A DNA stretch of 64,000 nt, taken from the NCBI RefSeq assembly GCF_013426205.1, contig NC_089423.1, positions 1,178,001 through 1,242,000 of the forward strand, in the 5' to 3' direction. A program made the position numbers and the translations under genes. The stretch's first letter is position 1. Each line of letters starts with the position of its first letter. The notes beneath the pieces are model-generated. The model was given only the letters and a program-made list of their open reading frames with translations. It had not been told where the DNA came from and made no database searches. The stretch is from Metarhizium brunneum (lineage: Eukaryota; Ascomycota; Sordariomycetes; Hypocreales; Clavicipitaceae). Positions 58,656 to 64,000 of this stretch are shown here, piece after piece.

Positions 58656-60389
58656 TTATATGTCCATGGTCAAAAGTTCTAACCTTGACACAACGGAGTC
58701 AATGTTGGCACTTATTCTTTGGACACGGGCCATGGCGAAAGCAGCAGTGGCCTCCTCCTCCGTAGCATTGACAAGTTCGTAACGGGCAAACATCTTCTCA
58801 GACTCGATACCACCAAAGAGGTCAATACCAGCCAGGTTTTCGGTGTCAATGTCCTTGGGCGTTGTGGTAGTGGTAGCAGGTTCAGAGTGGAACAGGGCAA
58901 ATTCAGGGTCAGACTCAAACTCCTCATCAACAGGAGCCTCGGGTGTCTCAATAGCTTTGGTCTTGAGAGGGCGTTCAATGACGGGCACTTCGACCTTCTC
59001 GTCATCAGAACTAAACGACTCCTCCACAAAGTTGGACGTCTTGCCGGAGAGGACAGAAGCGTCAATGGCATTGGGAACTTCAGGAGTGTCCACAACAAAG
59101 ACTTGGGGCTGGAAGTTGTATGTGTTACCGAGGCTGAGGAGAGAAAAGTCCATGGTCTGCTCAGGGATCATGGCCATTCCGATTTGTTGCTGAGAGGAGA
59201 ATTGGCTGTTGTAGGCGTTGACATCCTTGGGGACCTGGTTCTGCTCCTGCTGTGGGTTCTGTTCAATTTTGACAGGAGAGCCTTGTGGGAGTCCGGTAGG
59301 GTTGGCGCTGAGGTTGTCAAGAAAAGTAGAGAATGACGGGGAGGAAAGAAGCATGCGGGTCAGATCTGTCAGCCGCTTGTTCTCATCCATCAGGGCACGG
59401 TTCTGTGATCTCAGGTCACCATTCTCGTTGACCTTGTTTGCAATTTCGGCTTCAAGCTGGGAGATGTATTCTGAAACTGGTGTTAGCAAATGGCCAAAGT
59501 AGAAGATTAAAAAGAACATGGGAAAAGCCTTACCCTTTCTGCGGGAACGGAAAGCACGAGCGGACACCTTATTTCGAAGTTGTCGTCGCTCCTTGCTGCT
59601 AAGCTTCTTGCCTTCCTCACTGGCCAGAAGGCGCTCGTCCTCATCCATTTCCTCCTCATCCTTCTTGGTCCTGGGCAGGTTGTTGAGAACGGATTGAGAC
59701 TCGGGCTCATTGGAGGCAGGCTTGGCCCGCATCGAATTTAGGAGCTGGGTAATCTTCTGCTCGACGATAGGGTCAGTGGGTTGAGGAGCCTTGCCGCGAG
59801 ACTTTGGAGAGGTCTGGCGCTGAGTCTGCTGGATGAGCTGCTGCTGCTGCTGCTGTCGTTGCTGAGCCTGGGCCTTTGCGAGAGCGGCTTGCGAGTGGGC
59901 ACCGGGCCAGAGACGGCCAACGCTGCTTGTCTGTGAGAGAGCGGACGTGTCGTGTTCGATGCTGCTGGGGTTCACAGTGGGAAAGAACTGCGAATCAGCA
60001 GGGGACTCAAACTCCATCTCCATGGTGCCCTGCGAAGGTGAAGCGTTGAAATCAAAGACATCATTCTCAGGGCTGAAACTAGAGAGATAGTCGAGGCTGC
60101 CGAAGTCCTGATAACCAGTATTGTTGGTCTGGTTTACGGCCATAGTGTTTGTCAGAGCGCCAGGCACGAATCCCGTCTGCTGGCGGTACATGTCATAATT
60201 GTGACTAGGGCCACTCAGTGTCTGGGTCGTTGAGGGCAGGCTGGGAGTGCTGACGGCGGCTGTGACTGGGCTGGCGAAAGTGGGCTTTGACGCTGTCGAG
60301 GGCGACAACGACGGCGAATTGTAGCTGCCATCACAGGCAGAAAAGTCGAGCAGGGCATCGACGTCGATGGTTTGGCTGGAAGTCGACAT
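58656..60389 (-). CDS. bZIP transcription factor
   Basis: Two exons (59534-60389, 58656-59470) encode 556 residues. A Ser/Thr/Asn-rich activation-like N-terminus contains a Gln-rich run (about 175-195). An acidic patch (DEEEMDEDERLLAS) precedes the basic region RRQLRNKVSARAFRSRRK (about 268-285), which has the N-x7-R spacing of bZIP proteins. The leucine-zipper helix EYISQLEAEIANKVNENGDL and following heptads run to about 325. A long acidic C-terminus follows. The 63 bp intron (59471-59533, GTAAGG to TTTCAG, GCTAACA branch) falls exactly between basic region and zipper and has no stop in frame. The fusion site RRK|EY matches fungal bZIPs I know. The pathway is not recognised. Confidence 0.88.
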   Translation of the reverse strand: MSTSSQTIDVDALLDFSACDGSYNSPSLSPSTASKPTFASPVTAAVSTPSLPSTTQTLSGPSHNYDMYRQQTGFVPGALTNTMAVNQTNNTGYQDFGSLDYLSSFSPENDVFDFNASPSQGTMEMEFESPADSQFFPTVNPSSIEHDTSALSQTSSVGRLWPGAHSQAALAKAQAQQRQQQQQQLIQQTQRQTSPKSRGKAPQPTDPIVEQKITQLLNSMRAKPASNEPESQSVLNNLPRTKKDEEEMDEDERLLASEEGKKLSSKERRQLRNKVSARAFRSRRKGKAFPMFFLIFYFGHLLTPVSEYISQLEAEIANKVNENGDLRSQNRALMDENKRLTDLTRMLLSSPSFSTFLDNLSANPTGLPQGSPVKIEQNPQQEQNQVPKDVNAYNSQFSSQQQIGMAMIPEQTMDFSLLSLGNTYNFQPQVFVVDTPEVPNAIDASVLSGKTSNFVEESFSSDDEKVEVPVIERPLKTKAIETPEAPVDEEFESDPEFALFHSEPATTTTTPKDIDTENLAGIDLFGGIESEKMFARYELVNATEEEATAAFAMARVQRISANIDSVVSRLELLTMDI

Positions 60390-63300
60390 TTTGGAAACCT
60401 CGAGTGATGACTACTGAGGGGCGCGACGGCCAAGCTGCGAGGCGTCTCGAGAATTGCAAGCAGGAGACCGGCGAGGTCGGAGGTGTGTGTCGCAATTGAT
60501 GCAGTGGCGGTTATGATCGAAGTGTCTTGGGACGGCGATGATGTGTCGGTGTTGGCAGCAAAAAGCCGTGGTGTAGCAGACAAAAAAAAAAGGCGTGGAA
60601 AGAGAACAAGAAGTGAATCGGAACGAAATCTCAGGCAGAAAGGGGGCCGAGGATAGCTATGAATGGAATGGATGCCTTGTTGATGGTGTGTTTCCAACTT
60701 GGCAAGCATCCTGGCTGGTCTGGTTTGGGTCCGGCGCTCCTGGCAAAAAGTCCTGCCCGAGCGGGCTGGAGTGGGCGAGCAGGGATGGTGGGGAGGATGG
60801 GGGCAGTGACGCGTCAGCTCCTTTCACAGAGGGAAGGCGATGCCCTGACGGAGAGAGCCTCGATTGGCTCGTTTCGGGCGCCGTGATGGCTAGCGCCCCA
60901 TGCAAGGTATCTCGCCACGCACATTTGGCTGCGGCGAATACTTGTGTGGCCGTTGGGGCTGAAGCGACGTCCTCGCCCTCGTGCCGTCTCGTGGTAGTCC
61001 TCGCCGTTGAACCGTCTCCTCTCGCCCACACGTCGATCGATAAATCCCTTTTTGGAACTCGCTCTCCGGTGTACCACGCATATAAGCGTCGCGGACTGTC
61101 TGGGGATGACGACGCCCTCGACCCGTTTCTCGACTAGCCCCGTCATCAATATGCTCCCATCATGCTGGTCCCCCTACAGCGCCAACAGCATCGACAACCA
61201 ATCCGACAGGTCATTGCTCTGGTTAGGTTCAGTTTGGATGCCAAAGAGCCAGTAGCCATTGCAGGAGAACGCCCGGCCTGGGTCAAAGCAGCGGGCCAGC
61301 TAGCGATTTCAACAGTAGGGCTGACGAATCTCCTCGAAATGAACACGACGGCTGTTGCTCAGGTCAACCTTGATTACGATGTTATTGTTTCTGACGTTTC
61401 CACATCCTTGTGCCACGCTTGTTCCATCATGGCTCTGCCCTTCCTCCATGCAATATTAACACATATGTACAGTGCTCGCTCAGCCTAGAATTCAAACTGT
61501 TTGATTCCTACGCAGCACGGGAACTCAGTCGGGTGCCAAGGCTCAGCACGGCGTTTGCCTCAGTCCGTTGCCGGGAATGCCGTATCACAGATAGGAGAGC
61601 CAACCCGATGGCGACTGGCGATAACAATGAGGGAAGCCAGGCTGCAGGACTGGACATGGCACAAAACTAATTTTCAATGTGGTGCGAAATACTCCGTGCT
61701 CCGTCCAGGCTAGGGGATTGCAGACCGTGGCTCGGGTTTCCGAATAGCCCGAAGGCGCCTTTGTGAGGACACTCTGTCGGGCCACCGCCCGCCGCTGATG
61801 GCATGAACGATCTTGTGTGCTGGACTGGCCAGACAGACAGCCCAACGCCTTTCAGAGAGGTGCTGCCAGTCCATGCTGGCTTGTCATCCAAGATGGCGCC
61901 CAAGTGCCTGACGAATTGTGGCTGTACGGAGTTACGGAAGAGCCGTACATCCCAGCATGTATTACGGACAGGCGGGTCTCTCTCGCATTGGCCCCACAGC
62001 GCATTATACTCAACGATAATTGGCTGCTTATAAGCTCCGCCAGTGATCAGTCAAGTGATCCTGCACGTGGTCATCTGCAATCCGCTCAAAACCTAGAATC
62101 TCAGCTGGAACATTGCTGTGGCAGTGCTGTTAAAAATAACTACCTGCCCATCCTATGAAATACTCCGTGCTGAGCATTTTTATTGAATCCATCATAATTC
62201 ACAGAATGGAGTACGGAGTACGGAGTAGTACATACATGTACGGAGTACGTCCATGCTGAATTCTTCTCTCTGTGGGTACATGGCGAAATTGGCTCACCAG
62301 GGCTGCTTAATGAGGCTTCCCACGAATAAAATCATGGTGGTTTTCTGAAAACCCCTGAGAACCGTCATTTCCTCCTTTTCCGAATCCTTAAGGCCTGTGT
62401 GTTTCGAGTCGAGCGCGGATTTTGGCCTGAAACATTTTGTTGAAAATTCTCTCCCAGCAGCAATTCACCTCACCCTGTCGATGTGACCGCCGCCTTCATC
62501 GCCTCCCTGGACGACCCCACAGGCTAACAGCCAAGACGACTAGCGATTCATGCCATTCCTTTGTCTTGATGCCTTGTCGCAGTCCCTATGCCGACGGCCA
62601 TAAATTAAATATGTATTCTGGTGTCTGCCAGTCCACATGTTATGTTATTCCAGACTGACTCTCATCATTACTACTTACTAATGACCTCCGTCAATGTCTG
62701 GAATTCTCAGTCGGTACTAAAGTATTCTGCCCAGGGCCGCCCAAGGCCGCCATCAAAACCCGACGAGGTCACGACAGTGTACGCAGTAGTGACATGGTGA
62801 CTGGGTCGCAATGGCATTTATGCCGCCGTCCCATCTAATCACGACTGTCTTTTTTCATTGGAAAGGGAGATGGGCTCCTTGAATAATAGGTTGCCGCGGG
62901 CGCAGTAACTGGACAATATTCCTCCCGAATATACAGAGTATTGCACAGTCAGATCCCAGCCATGGATTCGGGTTCCCTCCATATCCATATCCATATCCAT
63001 ATCCATGGAGCCACCAAAAGTATGTATGCTTAGCATATAAAGCCGGGATGGCTAGAGGAAGCATTAACTGGCTGAAAACGAAATCGCCTGATTTCGCATG
63101 GCTGGTGAATGTTGTGGCCATCCAATTATAGGCTTAACACCCGTACTCCATAGGCATTTTCTATCTGTAGATGTCGCATCCACGTGATTGTTTCATGGTA
63201 ATCCAAGTTGGGTCTCTAGGTGTATGCCGCACCAGGTGGTATGCGCCAATCAGATGTGATTATGTAATCAACCAGGCACCGGATCGGTACCCAAACTCAA

Positions 63301-63786
63301 GACCGCCAGTTAATATGGTTGATACTTTCCTTTTCCAACTTCAACTGGCATATTTGCCAGTCGACGTCTAAGCTTGTCGTCGCCAACCGTCAACGTCCTG
63401 CAACTGATATTCTGCAGCGACCACGGCGTGTGATGCTGGCATTCCGTCGTCCCCGCCCCCAGCAAGTGATCTGATGCAGCCTGCTGCCTGAACACTACCC
63501 TCAAAAAAAAGTTGCCAAAAGGGAACGCGTCTGGCCTGGCCGCTACTGTGGCAACGTTTCTCCTACCTTTTGCGCGCTATCTAACACTCTTCTTAATTCT
63601 CTGAAGAAATTTGTGCAATAGCAAACGCTACCCAAGGTCTGCCAGAAACGCTGTCCCACTACATGTAGCTGGCCGCGCTGTGTCCAAGGTCATCGTCTTA
63701 CCTCGACTACTGACTGGCCCTGGTATTGCGCTTCAAAGCTTTCACAAGCCGCATCATGGTAAGCTCGGGGATAGACCTTTGAAATC
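60390..63786. other. 3.4 kb intergenic region upstream of the bZIP gene
   Basis: The first 750 bp is GC-rich with open frames on both strands (for example 60595-61137) that show no domain and are probably the bZIP promoter and leader. The rest carries partial ACTCCGT copies near 61690 and 62161, a triple TACGGAGTA cluster (62212-62248) and a CCATAT hexamer repeat (62979-63002). No RNA gene was recognised. Confidence 0.5.
62979..63002. repeat. CCATAT hexamer microsatellite, four units
   Basis: Four perfect CCATAT units followed by CCATGG in non-coding DNA. Confidence 0.8.
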
Positions 63787-64000
63787 ATGGGGAGGGAAAA
63801 ACGAAAAGTCAAACCTCCTATTCGAGCGAGCGGGCCCAAGGAAAGACGCAGACGAAACCAGAAATTTCTGTCTGACCATCCAGCACCCGCCCCTGCTCCC
63901 CAAGGCCTTGTGGCAAAGCCAACACTACCAAAATCCAGGCATCACACGTACTTTGAGTTTGTTGAGAATACAGACAAGAAAGAGAAGATCCTCCAAGTCA
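63787..64000 (+). CDS. 5' end of a gene truncated by the window edge, unidentified
   Basis: From ATG 63787 the frame stays open for 71 codons to the edge. It begins MGREKRKVKPP with a very basic stretch (GPKERRRRNQKF), then an Ala/Pro run, then SRHHTYFEFVENTDKKEKIL, which looks like the start of a folded region. The basic start may be a nuclear targeting signal. I faintly associate the TYFEFVEN segment with fungal DUF2293 proteins but cannot confirm it. The upstream ATG 63757 is out of frame and soon meets a stop. Confidence 0.55.
   Translation, partial: MGREKRKVKPPIRASGPKERRRRNQKFLSDHPAPAPAPQGLVAKPTLPKSRHHTYFEFVENTDKKEKILQV

Noticed and set aside
60595..61137. 180-codon ORF upstream of the bZIP gene
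   Set aside because: It starts at GTG-like or unsupported sites, has no motif, and the same DNA is open in other frames because of high GC.

Overview
The window is a 64 kb piece of a filamentous ascomycete nuclear genome. The evidence is the gene architecture (introns mostly 46 to 210 bp with GTANGT-type donors and CTAAC/CTGAC branch sites), GC-rich third codon positions, and family content: Zn2Cys6 regulators, bZIP, fungal-type xanthine dehydrogenase, ascorbate-oxidase-like copper oxidase, SPO22/ZIP4. Intergenic DNA carries scattered copies of TACGGAGTA, which I associate with Hypocreales, so a Hypocreales-like fungus is my inference. Species and genus cannot be fixed from the sequence alone. 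There is no prokaryotic, viral or CRISPR content.

Layout. 0-11 kb: a 254 bp inverted-repeat element (132-385), a membrane-anchored HSL-type alpha/beta hydrolase (minus), a divergent RING/TRAF-type zinc-finger protein (plus), and the E4 ubiquitin-chain elongation factor UFD2 (plus, six exons). 11.1-23.5 kb: a 12.4 kb stretch with no recognisable gene. 23.5-33 kb: a Zn2Cys6 transcription factor (plus), then on the minus strand a SPO22/ZIP4-type meiotic TPR gene carrying an in-frame TAG, and an AcuM/Rds2/Cwt1-type Zn2Cys6-PAS regulator whose zinc cluster is split over two microexons. 34-47 kb: xanthine dehydrogenase (minus) divergent from a secreted multicopper oxidase (plus), then a kynurenine-type aminotransferase and a small protein kinase (both minus). 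47-64 kb: a KDM4-type JmjN/JmjC/PHD histone demethylase (minus), tRNA-Gln(CUG), a histidine-phosphatase-like membrane protein (plus), a nine-unit 13 bp minisatellite, a small GC3-rich gene that appears frameshifted, a bZIP factor (minus), and the 5' end of a further gene leaving the window at 64000.

The genes do not form an obvious cluster or operon. Most are housekeeping or regulatory: ubiquitin chain elongation, chromatin demethylation, meiosis, purine catabolism, tryptophan/kynurenine catabolism, gluconeogenesis-type regulation. I found no convincing new multi-gene system. The points most worth a second look are the nonsense codon in the meiotic gene, the microexon-split zinc cluster, the Cys-pair linker in xanthine dehydrogenase, the in-frame intron between the basic region and zipper of the bZIP factor, the phosphatase with NHG in place of RHG, the frameshifted small gene and the inverted-repeat element. 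All exon boundaries were derived by eye from splice signals, frame and family conservation. In every completed model the exon lengths sum to a multiple of three.
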